From the NCBI GenBank assembly GCA_002868865.1, contig PKUC01000085.1:1-53386 (forward strand): a stretch of 53,386 bases of DNA, written 5' to 3'. Each line of letters starts with the position of its first letter. Position 1 is the stretch's first letter. Below the pieces are notes generated by a model. The model was not told where the DNA came from. It did no database searches and saw nothing but the letters and a program-made list of their open reading frames with translations. The position numbers and the translations under genes were made by a program. The DNA comes from Desulfuromonas sp. (GTDB lineage Bacteria; Desulfobacterota; Desulfuromonadia; Desulfuromonadales; Geopsychrobacteraceae). Of this stretch, positions 45,451 through 53,386 are shown piece by piece.

Positions 45451-46656
45451 CTACGCCCTGCGCACGACCTTACACTGGCTGCACGACATGCGAGCATCAC
45501 TGTTGTAGAGGGGACTCATCTCCCGCAGGCGCTGAACAATCGGCGGTAATTCGCGCAGGATAAAGTCGACGTCCTCATCGCTATTGTCCGGCCCCAGGCT
45601 GAAACGGGTACTGGAATGGGCTAGAACAACGTCAACACACATAGCACACATGACATGAGACGGTTCCAAAGACCCCGAGGTACAGGCCGAACCGGAAGAT
45701 GCGGCGATCCCCTTCATATCAAAATTGAGCAGGATCGACTCGCCCTCGATATAGGCGAAGCTGACGTTCAGGGTATTCGGTAAGCGCCGCTGCGGATGTC
45801 CGTTCAGTTTGACCTCGGGGATCGATTCGAGAATTCCCTTCTCCAGACGATCCCGCAGTTGCTGGATGCGGGGCATATCTTCGTCCATACGCTGCATGGC
45901 GATCTCGCAGGCTTTGCCCAGACCGACGATCCCGGCGACGTTGTGGGTCCCGGCGCGGCGATGGCGCTCCTGATGTCCGCCGTGCATAAACTGGGTCATG
46001 CGCGTGCCACGACGGATGTACATGGCACCGACCCCTTTGGCGGCACCCAGCTTGTGCCCCGAAATCACAGCGAGATCGACGTTGGCCTTCTGCACATCGA
46101 CAGGGATACGTCCGATAGCCTGTACCGAGTCGGTATGGAAACGCACCTTGTATTTGCGAGCGATGGCACCGATCTCTTCAATGGGAAAAATATTGCCGGT
46201 CTCGTTGTTGGCCCACATCACCGAAATCAGAATGGTTCTGTCAGTAATCGCCGCTTCCAACGCTGCCAAATCAAGCATCCCTTCCTTGTCCACCGGCAGA
46301 TAGGTCACCTCGCAGCCCTGCTTTTCCAGGTATTCGCAGGTTTCCAGTACCGCCGGATGTTCGACCGACGTGGTAATGATGTGATTGCCCTTTTCTTTCA
46401 GGGCGTCAACAGTCCCTTTGAGGGCAAAGTTGTCCCCTTCACTGCCGCAGGAGGTAAACACCACCTCGGCAGGTGAGCAGTTGATCAACGCCGCGACCTG
46501 TTCGCGGGCCTTCTCGATGGCCCCCTTGACCGCCCGTCCCGCCCAGTGAACACTGGAGGGGTTACCGAAGTGCTGGGTGTAGAACGGCAGCATCTCTTCC
46601 AGAACCTCCGGTCGCACCGGAGTTGTCGCGTTGTAATCCATGTAGATGTTTTTCAC
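45451..46656 (-). CDS. iscS: Cysteine desulfurase
   Basis: 401 residues from a GTG at 46656, with GGAG 9 nt upstream. Motifs: YMDYNATTPVRPEV, PLP lysine in ISGHKLGAAKG, and the active-site Cys loop SSGSACTSGSLEPSHV. An unusual C-terminal tail (MSCSQCKVVRRA) adds a CxxC. It takes sulfur from cysteine, made with the help of cysE upstream, and passes it to IscU and MnmA downstream. The order iscR-iscS-iscU agrees with the classical isc operon. NifS-type nomenclature is also used for this Geobacter-like branch. Confidence 0.94.
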   Translation of the reverse strand: MKNIYMDYNATTPVRPEVLEEMLPFYTQHFGNPSSVHWAGRAVKGAIEKAREQVAALINCSPAEVVFTSCGSEGDNFALKGTVDALKEKGNHIITTSVEHPAVLETCEYLEKQGCEVTYLPVDKEGMLDLAALEAAITDRTILISVMWANNETGNIFPIEEIGAIARKYKVRFHTDSVQAIGRIPVDVQKANVDLAVISGHKLGAAKGVGAMYIRRGTRMTQFMHGGHQERHRRAGTHNVAGIVGLGKACEIAMQRMDEDMPRIQQLRDRLEKGILESIPEVKLNGHPQRRLPNTLNVSFAYIEGESILLNFDMKGIAASSGSACTSGSLEPSHVMCAMCVDVVLAHSSTRFSLGPDNSDEDVDFILRELPPIVQRLREMSPLYNSDARMSCSQCKVVRRA

Positions 46657-46710
46657 TGACAAAATCTCCAATTCCTCCGTTAAAGCCGGGCTCAGCCCGG
46701 GCCACAAAAT

Positions 46711-47133
46711 TTAAAGCTCAAGCCGTTTTCGCCCCTCACGGGTCAGATCATCAAGAGTCATCGAGGCTAAAAACGAACGGATACGGTCTCCCAGGCCCAC
46801 CCAGACAGACTGGGTTGCGCAGCGGGAATCACAGTTACAGCTACCATCGTTTTCCATGCAGGACACCGGAACCAGCGTCTCCTCAACGGTGTCGATGATC
46901 TCATCGACTCGGATCTCGTCGGCCGGTCGGGCCAAGACATATCCTCCGCCGGGACCGCGCACACTGCGAACGATCTGTCCACGCCTCAGTTTGACAAACA
47001 GTTGCTCCAGATAATTGAGTGAGATGCTTTCGCAGTCTGATATTTTTTTAATCGACACAGGTCCGCCATCACCATTGAGGTTCAGGCTGACCAACGCACG
47101 CACAGCGTACTGGGCCTTGGTCGACATGCGCAT
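46711..47133 (-). CDS. iscR: Rrf2-family Fe-S regulator IscR
   Basis: 140 residues. Winged helix AQYAVRALVSL, SLNYLEQLFVKLRRGQIV, then RGPGGGYVLARP, the IscR/Rrf2 wing. Four cysteines in the ligand loop (CMENDGSCNCDSRC) provide the three [2Fe-2S] ligands with one spare. GGAG lies 9 nt before the ATG, inside the end of cysE. It should sense cluster demand and control this operon; a matching box lies upstream of cysE. Confidence 0.93.
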   Translation of the reverse strand: MRMSTKAQYAVRALVSLNLNGDGGPVSIKKISDCESISLNYLEQLFVKLRRGQIVRSVRGPGGGYVLARPADEIRVDEIIDTVEETLVPVSCMENDGSCNCDSRCATQSVWVGLGDRIRSFLASMTLDDLTREGRKRLEL

Positions 47134-47823
47134 TTAAACGGTCTCCTGCTGCTGGCGATTTTCCAGCTCGGCCTTTAACTGATTCTGTTCAGCGGTCAAC
47201 TCAGTCACCCGCGCCTCCAGAGTGCGGATCTGATCCATCAGACAACTGACTGCATTGGCGACGGGGTCCGGCAGTTTGTTGTGCTCGAGGTCAACGCCAC
47301 TCTTCTTCTCACCGGACACCACAACACGGCCGGGAACACCAACCACCGTGGCATCGTCCGGCACCTCTTTGACAACCACCGAATTGGAACCGACCTTGCT
47401 GCCATCTCCAACTCGAAACGGACCGAGGATCTTGGCCCCCGAACCGACAATCACGTTGTCGCCCAGGGTCGGGTGACGCTTCTCTTTGGCCCAAGATGTT
47501 CCACCAAGGGTCACACCGTGGTAGAGGGTGCAGTTATCGCCGATCTCCGCCGTCTCACCGACCACCACCCCCATACCGTGGTCGATAAAGAATCCGCGGC
47601 CGATCTGCGCACCGGGGTGAATCTCGATCCCAGTCAAAAAGCGACCGACATGAGACACAAAACGCCCTAAAAAGTAAAATTTACGCCGCCACAGCACATG
47701 AGACATCCGATAGAAAACCATGGCATGAAACCCGGGGTAACAGAAGAGGATTTCAAACACACTCCGTACTGCCGGATCACGCTCAAAAACAACCTTGAGA
47801 TCTTCTTTCAGACTGGCAAACAT
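47134..47823 (-). CDS. cysE: Serine O-acetyltransferase
   Basis: 229 residues, the short (EpsC-like) form. Left-handed beta-helix hexapeptide repeats: [41 protein letters not shown], and [15 protein letters not shown]-terminal coiled-coil ([26 protein letters not shown]) is an uncommon addition. It makes O-acetylserine for cysteine. Being first in the operon with iscR and iscS, it ties cysteine supply to Fe-S demand. AGGAGAG precedes the ATG. Confidence 0.93.
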   Translation of the reverse strand: MFASLKEDLKVVFERDPAVRSVFEILFCYPGFHAMVFYRMSHVLWRRKFYFLGRFVSHVGRFLTGIEIHPGAQIGRGFFIDHGMGVVVGETAEIGDNCTLYHGVTLGGTSWAKEKRHPTLGDNVIVGSGAKILGPFRVGDGSKVGSNSVVVKEVPDDATVVGVPGRVVVSGEKKSGVDLEHNKLPDPVANAVSCLMDQIRTLEARVTELTAEQNQLKAELENRQQQETV

Positions 47824-47912
47824 TTGAAATCTCTCCTTTATCTCTGCATTCCCCGAAATGCACTGTCTTAATTAGCTTACGGATATCATACCTTATCATT
47901 TCTGTCAATTAT

Positions 47913-47937
47913 ATAACTGTCTATTTTTGTCAGGTAT
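47913..47937 (-). promoter_or_regulatory. Candidate IscR type 1 binding site upstream of cysE-iscR-iscS-iscU
   Basis: On the minus strand the 25-bp site begins ATACCTGAC and ends ACAGTTAT around an A-rich middle. This matches the known IscR type 1 pattern (ATAxxYGACTRwwwYAGTCxxxTAT) at most conserved positions. It lies 4-5 bp upstream of a TTGACA (47903-47908 on this strand) and about 90 bp before the cysE start, and it is next to the promoter region of the divergent fumarase gene. Confidence 0.6.
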
Positions 47938-48105
47938 TTTCTGGGCACCGGCATCGAGCCCAGAACGCATCGAGTTCGCCCCCTTGGATCGTGCGGATAA
48001 TATATCGACAACGGCAAACGGTTTCCCTATAATATCCGCGCTTGTCTGTATTTATATATCCGGTGGAATTCCGCCAAAAATCGCAGAACAAAGGAGAGAG
48101 AAACC

Positions 48106-49725
48106 ATGCCCGACTTTACCTATCAGGAGCCTTTTCCGCTGAGCAAAGACGAGACCACCTACTACAAGATCGAAGATTCCGAACAATATGTGACCGTTAC
48201 CGATTTTGATGGTAAAGACGTACTCAAGGTGTCCCCTGAGGGACTGACTGTCCTCGCCAATCAGGCGATGAAGGATGTCTCTTTCATGCTGCGCCCCGCC
48301 CACAACGAGCAGGTCGCCAAGATCCTGAGTGATCCGGACGCTTCATCAAACGATAAGGGGGTCGCACTGGCGTTCCTGCGCAACGCTGAAATCGCGGCCA
48401 ACTTCGAGCTGCCGATCTGTCAGGACACCGGTACAGCGACCGTCGTCGCAAAAAAAGGGCAGCAGATCTGGACCGGCGTTAAAGATGAGCAGTTCATCTC
48501 CGAAGGCGTCTACAAGACCTACACCGAAGAGAATCTGCGTTACAGCCAGACCGTTGCTCTGGATATGTACAAAGAAAAGAATACCGGCACCAATCTGCCG
48601 GCTCAGATCGACATCATGGCCACCGATGGTGACGCCTACAAGTTTCTGTTCATGGCCAAAGGTGGCGGCAGCGCCAACAAAACCATGCTCTTCCAGGAGA
48701 CCAAAGCGCTGCTCAACCCCGACACGCTCTACAATTTCCTGGTCGCCAAGATGAAGACCCTCGGCACCGCCGCCTGCCCTCCCTACCACATGGCCTTCGT
48801 CATCGGCGGCACCAGCGCCGACGCCTGCATGAAGACCGTCAAGCTGGCCACCGCCAAAGATTTGGACGGCCTGCCGACCGAAGGCAACGACCACGGTCAG
48901 GCGTTCCGCGATGTGGAACTGGAAGAAAAGCTGCTCAAGGCCGCGCAGGAACTCGGCATCGGTGCCCAGTTCGGCGGCAAGTACTTCGCCCACGATGTGC
49001 GCGTCATCCGCCTGCCCCGCCACGGCGCGTCCTGCCCCGTCGGCATGGCGGTCTCCTGTTCGGCAGATCGGAACATCAAGGCAAAAATCACCAAAGATGG
49101 CCTGTTCGTCGAGCAGATGGACAACAACCCAGGACGTCTGATCCCCGAGTCGTATCGCGGCAAGCAGAGTAACGGCACCAAGATCAATCTTGACCGCCCG
49201 ATGAATGAGATCCTCGCGGATCTGACCAAACTGGACGTCGGCTCACCACTGCTGCTCGACGGCACCATCGTCGTCGGCCGCGACATCGCCCATGCGAAAT
49301 TCAAAGAGATCCTCGACAGCGGCAAACCGCTGCCCGAGTACCTGAAGAACCACCCGATCTACTACGCCGGTCCGGCCAAGACCCCGACCGGCAAAGCATC
49401 CGGTTCCTTCGGCCCCACCACCGCCGGCCGCATGGACAGCTACGTGGATCTGCTGCAGGAGAATGGAGGCTCGATGGTGATGATCGCCAAGGGCAACCGC
49501 AGCCAGCAGGTCACCGACGCCTGCGCCAAGCACGGCGGATTCTACCTCGGCTCCATCGGCGGACCGGCCGCAGTCCTTGCCGAAGAGAACATCAAGAAGG
49601 TCGAGTGCATCGACTTCCCCGAACTGGGGATGGAAGCAGTCTGGAAGATCGAAGTTGAGGATTTCCCGGCATTCATCCTGGTCGACGACAAAGGGAACGA
49701 CTTCTTCAAAACATTAGGACTGTAA
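48106..49725 (+). CDS. fumA: Class I (Fe-S) fumarate hydratase
   Basis: 539 residues, the single-chain class I form. N-terminal catalytic half with cluster cysteines in [27 protein letters not shown] and [18 protein letters not shown]-terminal half with [22 protein letters not shown], the FumA-type beta domain. It hydrates fumarate to malate and its [4Fe-4S] cluster is oxygen-labile. It starts 12 nt after AGGAGAG and is divergent from the Fe-S cluster operon. A terminator follows. Confidence 0.95.
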   Translation: MPDFTYQEPFPLSKDETTYYKIEDSEQYVTVTDFDGKDVLKVSPEGLTVLANQAMKDVSFMLRPAHNEQVAKILSDPDASSNDKGVALAFLRNAEIAANFELPICQDTGTATVVAKKGQQIWTGVKDEQFISEGVYKTYTEENLRYSQTVALDMYKEKNTGTNLPAQIDIMATDGDAYKFLFMAKGGGSANKTMLFQETKALLNPDTLYNFLVAKMKTLGTAACPPYHMAFVIGGTSADACMKTVKLATAKDLDGLPTEGNDHGQAFRDVELEEKLLKAAQELGIGAQFGGKYFAHDVRVIRLPRHGASCPVGMAVSCSADRNIKAKITKDGLFVEQMDNNPGRLIPESYRGKQSNGTKINLDRPMNEILADLTKLDVGSPLLLDGTIVVGRDIAHAKFKEILDSGKPLPEYLKNHPIYYAGPAKTPTGKASGSFGPTTAGRMDSYVDLLQENGGSMVMIAKGNRSQQVTDACAKHGGFYLGSIGGPAAVLAEENIKKVECIDFPELGMEAVWKIEVEDFPAFILVDDKGNDFFKTLGL

Positions 49726-49746
49726 TATCCGCGCTAAACGGGACAC

Positions 49747-49782
49747 AAAAAGCCCTCCGTCTACCTAGGCGGAGGGCTTTTC
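49747..49782 (+). terminator. Terminator after fumarase
   Basis: AAAAGCCCTCCG and CGGAGGGCTTTT form a 12-bp stem with a 10-nt loop. Confidence 0.9.
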
Positions 49783-49891
49783 CTAATGTGTCGAATCAGA
49801 CGCCCCACTAATTTTGGTTAGAGTTTTTACAGGCTAGAGATTGGGGTAATCCCGCCCCCTGATGCTTCTTCTTGAACAACTGGCTCTATCT

Positions 49892-50482
49892 TCATACCTG
49901 AAACCCGCGCAATAGAAGTCGGAGCATTTTCGTACCACGCTCGATGCCCTCTTCAGAGTCCCCTTCGCCAGACACCTCCAGATAATTAGGCCAGAAAAGG
50001 GTCAACATCCAGCACATTTCAGCGAGCAATTGTCGTTCTCGACCGGACAGAGGTTTCAGAAACCCGGCATCGATGGTCGCATCGACAAGCCTGCAAATCA
50101 GCCCCAGGGTCTCCTGATGGACGATCTTAAACCGTTCCTTTAGCTGCGGGTCACCCGCAATCAAAGAAGGAAGCTCCCGCTTGAAAAAAGAAAAACGCCG
50201 ATTGAACTGGCAAATGAACCGGAAGGTCTCTTCAAATACATCCGCTCTCAAAGGCTGTGCGCCATCCGCAATGGCAGCGAAACCTTCCCTGCTGGCGGCC
50301 TCCATCAAATCGAAGATGCCCCGTACGATGTCGTCCTTGTTGCGGAAATGATAATAAAGATTGCCTGGGCTTACCCCGGACGCAGCGGCAATGTGGTTTG
50401 TGGAAACCGCAGCCGTTCCGCTTTGATTAAACAAATCCAGTGCTATGAGTAGAATCTTGTCACGGGTTTTCTGCTTCGGCAT
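49892..50482 (-). CDS. TetR-family transcriptional regulator
   Basis: 196 residues from the ATG at 50482, directly after a GTG. N-terminal helix-turn-helix at about 10-55: ILLIALDLFNQSGTAAVSTNHIAAASGVSPGNLYYHFRNKDDI. The ligand domain is of the AcrR-like C-terminal type (RRFSFFKRELPSLI) with several aromatic residues. It lies 8 nt downstream of the radical SAM gene, so the two are co-transcribed. A palindrome in their promoter is its likely operator, implying autorepression. Confidence 0.9.
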   Translation of the reverse strand: MPKQKTRDKILLIALDLFNQSGTAAVSTNHIAAASGVSPGNLYYHFRNKDDIVRGIFDLMEAASREGFAAIADGAQPLRADVFEETFRFICQFNRRFSFFKRELPSLIAGDPQLKERFKIVHQETLGLICRLVDATIDAGFLKPLSGRERQLLAEMCWMLTLFWPNYLEVSGEGDSEEGIERGTKMLRLLLRGFQV

Positions 50483-50490
50483 CACTCTCG

Positions 50491-51870
50491 TCAGTCTTTA
50501 GCGGACACCGTTTCGCCATGATCCAAATGCCCCTGACGTAAGGTCCTCATCGCCTCTCCTAGAAGCTTAAACACCCTGGGAAGCCGGCGCAAACCATACT
50601 TCGAAAAGGTCTTTATCGCTCGGTGTGGAGGGATGGCTCTTTGCCAAAGGCGAGCGAACTCAGCATAAAATTCAGGCAAAGGCAATCGGGTTGGCAAAAC
50701 GGTATGGATAAAGTCGAACAGTTCCGGTCGATACGGTAGTAGTTCCCCTTGGCGTTCGTTGTACATAGCGGTTCCGGGAAGTGGGGTCAATACTGAAAAA
50801 GAGGCATATTGCAGTTTAAGACGTCGCACGTAGGCAGTAAGATCGCGAAAATCATTCCGAGTATAGTCCGGGTCGACCACAAATGAAGCATAAAGTAAAA
50901 TACCCAACTCCCGAAGAATATGAACGGCTTCTTCCTGCTGCTTAACTGTAATCCCCTTGTTCATCCCTTGCAGATGAGCATCGGAAAAACTCTCCATGCC
51001 GACGAAAACCTGTTTAAGCCCGATGTCACGCCACTTGGCAAACAGTTCCGGGTTCTGCACGATTGTGTCCACCCGAGCGTAAAGGAAATAGTTTTTGCGA
51101 ATACCGCTCTCGCGAATCGCATCTGCAAGCCGGTCCATCCGCCTCACGTCGCACATCGATTCATCGTCACAGAAAAAAACATTCTCCTCCTTGATCGTGT
51201 GCAGCTCCTTGATAACCCTCCCCACTTCTCTACGTAAATATTTTCCACCGGTTAAGGACCATAGTGCACAGAAATTACAGCGGGCCGTACAGCCGAGCGA
51301 TGTCCGGACCGAAGCGAGAGGTCTGAGCCATTCGCTAAAGTACTGCTGACGGTAGCGGGCAGTTAAAGTGCGATCCGGAAGGGGTAGCTGATCAAGTTCA
51401 GGATGAGGGCGAGGGGGAGTGAAAGAAAAGTCTGCGCCGGGAATTGCCAGCCCGTGAATCGATAAAAAGTCTTTCTTCCCTGTCAGTTCTCTGGCGATCT
51501 GACGTAATGTCTCAACACCTTCGCCGATGACAACCAAGTCAAAGGTCGGGTCATTAAAGTCCCTCGGCTTGACCGTCGCATGATGCCCACCAACAACAAC
51601 GAAGATAGCGGGGTTGAGAGCCTTGATCTGCCTTGCCAGAAGGGTGACGATATTGACCTGGCTGGTATAAGCGGTCAATGCAACAAGATCCGGCTGAAAA
51701 CGGCGCACTGCGGTCAGCACGTCTGGCTCAATCCGCGCATCGTGCAGAAGAACCTGATGCGCGTCCAACTTCAAGCCTGCCCCGAGATATTCCAAGGCTA
51801 GCGGTTCGTGCATGTAGACTTTGTCGATAAATGAGATACTACTTGGCGGTTGAATGAGAAGAATGCGCAT
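50491..51870 (-). CDS. Cobalamin-binding radical SAM enzyme
   Basis: 459 residues. N-terminal B12-binding Rossmann domain (about 1-140: ILLIQPPSS, YLGAGLKLDAHQVLLHDARI, FVVVGGHHATVKP, VIGEGVETL), then the radical SAM core with CTARCNFCALW at about residue 194 and a helical C-terminal extension to 459. This layout is shared by methylases and ring-forming enzymes such as the BchE/HpnP/HpnJ group. The substrate is unknown; a lipid or hopanoid substrate is one option because a TetR partner is typical there. No hopanoid genes are visible in the window. Confidence 0.87.
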   Translation of the reverse strand: MRILLIQPPSSISFIDKVYMHEPLALEYLGAGLKLDAHQVLLHDARIEPDVLTAVRRFQPDLVALTAYTSQVNIVTLLARQIKALNPAIFVVVGGHHATVKPRDFNDPTFDLVVIGEGVETLRQIARELTGKKDFLSIHGLAIPGADFSFTPPRPHPELDQLPLPDRTLTARYRQQYFSEWLRPLASVRTSLGCTARCNFCALWSLTGGKYLRREVGRVIKELHTIKEENVFFCDDESMCDVRRMDRLADAIRESGIRKNYFLYARVDTIVQNPELFAKWRDIGLKQVFVGMESFSDAHLQGMNKGITVKQQEEAVHILRELGILLYASFVVDPDYTRNDFRDLTAYVRRLKLQYASFSVLTPLPGTAMYNERQGELLPYRPELFDFIHTVLPTRLPLPEFYAEFARLWQRAIPPHRAIKTFSKYGLRRLPRVFKLLGEAMRTLRQGHLDHGETVSAKD

Positions 51871-51909
51871 GATTTTCCCTCAGCATGATTACATGTTAGC
51901 ACTGAGGTC

Positions 51910-51938
51910 ACTTTAGAGCAATTACTCTAAAACGTCAA
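51910..51938 (-). promoter_or_regulatory. Promoter with embedded operator for the radical SAM-tetR operon
   Basis: On the minus strand the -35 is TTGACG (51938-51933), the spacer is 17 nt and the -10 is TAAAGT (51915-51910). A perfect inverted repeat TTTAGAG-N6-CTCTAAA (51912-51931) fills the spacer and overlaps the -10. This is a classic position for a TetR operator. The -10 lies 40 nt before the start codon. Confidence 0.7.
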
Positions 51939-52052
51939 GAAGTCATGTCGAAGCAATAGGTAAAAGAGTGGCTGGCCTGTCAAACGTCGCGCGCAAAGCT
52001 CTTCATTATTAAAAACCGACCACACTACCGCTTGTCCTCTCAATCTGTCATA

Positions 52053-52481
52053 TCACATCACGATCTCATCTCCCGAGCAGATCGATCCGCCCTGCAACAC
52101 CCTGGCAAAGATCCCCTCCTTCGGCATGACACAATCACCGGCCTGATAATAGATGGCACAGCGGGTGTGGCACTCTTTACCGATCTGCGTCACCTCGAGA
52201 AGACAGTCGTTGACCTGAAACCGGGTGCCGACGGGCAGCTCAGTCAGGCAAACCCCCTCGGTGGTCAAATTTTCGGCGAAGTCACCATGATCCACATCCA
52301 GACCGAGAGCGCGCATCTTGTCGATGCTTTCCTTGGCCAGCAGGCTGACCTGACGGTGCCAGTCGCCGGCGTGCGCATCCCCGACGATGCCATGATTTTC
52401 CTGCAGTTTGACCTGAGCAACCGGTCGCTTGCGCTCCCCCTTGTTGTCACTGATGCAGGTTGCCAGAATCTTTGGCGTCAT
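52053..52481 (-). CDS. MOSC-domain protein (molybdenum cofactor sulfurase-type)
   Basis: 142 residues, a stand-alone MOSC domain. Motifs: GIVGDAHAGDWHRQVSLLAKES, GDFAENLTTEGVCLTEL and EVTQIGKECHTRCAI with the conserved Cys, plus CVMPKEGIFARVLQGG. MOSC proteins bind or transfer sulfur at the molybdenum cofactor. It follows moaA with a 2-nt gap, and its AGGAGG ribosome site lies inside the moaA stop region, so the pair is translationally linked. Confidence 0.92.
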   Translation of the reverse strand: MTPKILATCISDNKGERKRPVAQVKLQENHGIVGDAHAGDWHRQVSLLAKESIDKMRALGLDVDHGDFAENLTTEGVCLTELPVGTRFQVNDCLLEVTQIGKECHTRCAIYYQAGDCVMPKEGIFARVLQGGSICSGDEIVM

Positions 52482-52483
52482 GA

Positions 52484-53386
52484 TTATCCTCCTATACTGG
52501 CCATACTGAATGCCGCCGATGGGTCAACGTCCTTGCCAAGCCGATGCTGCAGCGGCTTAGTCTTAATGACGTCTGTCAGAGTCGACTGCAACTGCGCAGA
52601 ATCGTTCTGACGCAGAGCGGGTTTCAGATCGACGAGCTCGTCGTTCAACAGGCAGCTTTTCGCGAATCCTGTCGAGGTCACCCGTAAGCGATTACAGCTG
52701 CCACAAAAATGTTCACTCATCGGGCTGATGATACCGATGGTGCCGGGCGCTCCGGCGATCCGGTACGGTTTGGCGGGGCCACTGAGGCGATTCCCCGGCA
52801 GAGCATGCAGGTCAAACTGCTCTCTCAATCTCTCCAGTGTTTCGTGGCTGGAGACGATCTTGTCTTGCCACTGCGGATCGCACGCAGTCGGCATGTACTC
52901 GATAAAACGCATCGACCAGGGCCGCTGCAGGCCGAGAGAGGCAAAAGAAACGATTTCATGATCGTTGATACCACGCATCACCACCATATTGAGTTTGATC
53001 TTTAATCCCAGGGCCTCCGCCTCTGCCAGACCCTGCCGGACCCTGTGCAGATCACCGCCGCGGGTGATCTGCCGATAGGTGTCTTCATTCAGGGAATCGA
53101 GGCTGACGTTGAGTCTCTGCACCCCGGCATCGCGCAGCGCTGAAACCTGCCCCGGCAGCAACAGGCCGTTTGTCGTCAGGGTCACCTCTTCAATACCGCT
53201 GACCTGTGATACCTGCCGGATAAATTCGATCACTCCTTTACGCACCAACGGTTCCCCGCCGGTAATCCGCACCTTACGAACCCCGAGAGCGCTCGCGGCT
53301 TCGACAATCCGCAGGAACTCTTCAAAACGGAGGATGTCATCGCAGCGTACCTGCTCGATCCCGCTACTCGGCATACAGTAACGGCA
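52484..53386 (-). CDS. moaA: GTP 3',8-cyclase MoaA, N-terminus beyond the window
   Basis: About 300 residues are visible and the N-terminus runs off the right edge; the frame is open through TGC CGT TAC TGT (Cys-Arg-Tyr-Cys, the end of the radical SAM CxxxCxxC) before the first in-window ATG. TGGEPLVRKGVIEFIRQV, LTTNGLLL and LNVSLDSLNEDTY are core motifs. The second cluster is in FCGSCNRLRVTSTGFAKSCL, and the protein ends MASIGG, the essential C-terminal Gly-Gly. It makes 3',8-cyclo-GTP, the first step to molybdopterin. Confidence 0.95.
   Translation of the reverse strand, partial: CRYCMPSSGIEQVRCDDILRFEEFLRIVEAASALGVRKVRITGGEPLVRKGVIEFIRQVSQVSGIEEVTLTTNGLLLPGQVSALRDAGVQRLNVSLDSLNEDTYRQITRGGDLHRVRQGLAEAEALGLKIKLNMVVMRGINDHEIVSFASLGLQRPWSMRFIEYMPTACDPQWQDKIVSSHETLERLREQFDLHALPGNRLSGPAKPYRIAGAPGTIGIISPMSEHFCGSCNRLRVTSTGFAKSCLLNDELVDLKPALRQNDSAQLQSTLTDVIKTKPLQHRLGKDVDPSAAFSMASIGG

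Overview
The window looks like chromosomal core sequence from a Desulfuromonadia (Geobacter/Desulfuromonas/Pelobacter-like) bacterium. The pointers are GEMM-I cyclic-dinucleotide riboswitches, GAF-GGDEF enzymes with Geobacter-type substrate-site variants, the order pheA-tyrA-aroA-cmk-ispH-rpsA-sppA-ihfB, a class I desulfoferrodoxin, a class I Fe-S fumarase and a cysE-iscR-iscS-iscU-mnmA-mtaB cluster. This placement is inferred from gene content and not from a search. Codon use and base composition are mostly even; the stretch around 17.2-18.6 kb looks more AT-rich.

Left part (1-8.7 kb, minus strand). A secreted Ig-repeat protein runs off the left edge. It is preceded by two tandem GEMM-I riboswitches, each with its own terminator. 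Next come a Maf/YceF nucleotide pyrophosphatase, a WYL regulator, ilvD, two overlapping GAF-GGDEF paralogues and an aminotransferase. Both GGDEF proteins lack the aspartate that normally reads guanine: one has Ser, the residue of 'Hypr' 3',3'-cGAMP synthases, and the other has Asn. This pair, together with the riboswitches, is the most interesting signal in the window.

9.0-17.1 kb (plus strand) is a biosynthesis and translation run: pheA, tyrA, aroA, cmk, ispH, rpsA, sppA, ihfB. From 17.2 to 18.7 kb there is a small accessory patch: a PP2C-type phosphatase and a truncated phage-type integrase beside a tRNA-Leu(CAG) gene. rqcH follows. From 20.5 to 24 kb are two O-acetylhomoserine sulfhydrylase paralogues and trmL. 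From 24 to 28.2 kb on the minus strand are htpG, a small membrane protein, a ferritin-like protein, a 54-residue protein, a YjbQ protein and an MSHA-like pilin.

28.4-33.7 kb holds a Bax-type lipoprotein (plus strand), then on the minus strand desulfoferrodoxin, tlyA, a HIT protein, an RSH protein with an intact hydrolase but eroded synthetase, and a polysaccharide deacetylase. A roughly 190-nt structured RNA (6S-like) with its own promoter and terminator sits at 33.8-34.1 kb. It is followed by TraB, rhomboid, YbaK, a sirtuin and a Na/Pi transporter. A DsrE-like lipoprotein, an orphan RelE-fold protein with a zinc-finger-like insert and a canonical membrane GGDEF protein follow.

41.6-53.4 kb: the sulfur/Fe-S/tRNA-thiolation cluster (minus strand) has a probable IscR box upstream of cysE and is divergent from fumarase. 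A TetR regulator and a B12-binding radical SAM enzyme follow, with a perfect 7-6-7 palindrome between the -35 and -10 of their promoter. A MOSC protein and moaA, which runs off the right edge, complete the window. No CRISPR array, complete insertion sequence, rRNA or replication origin was seen.
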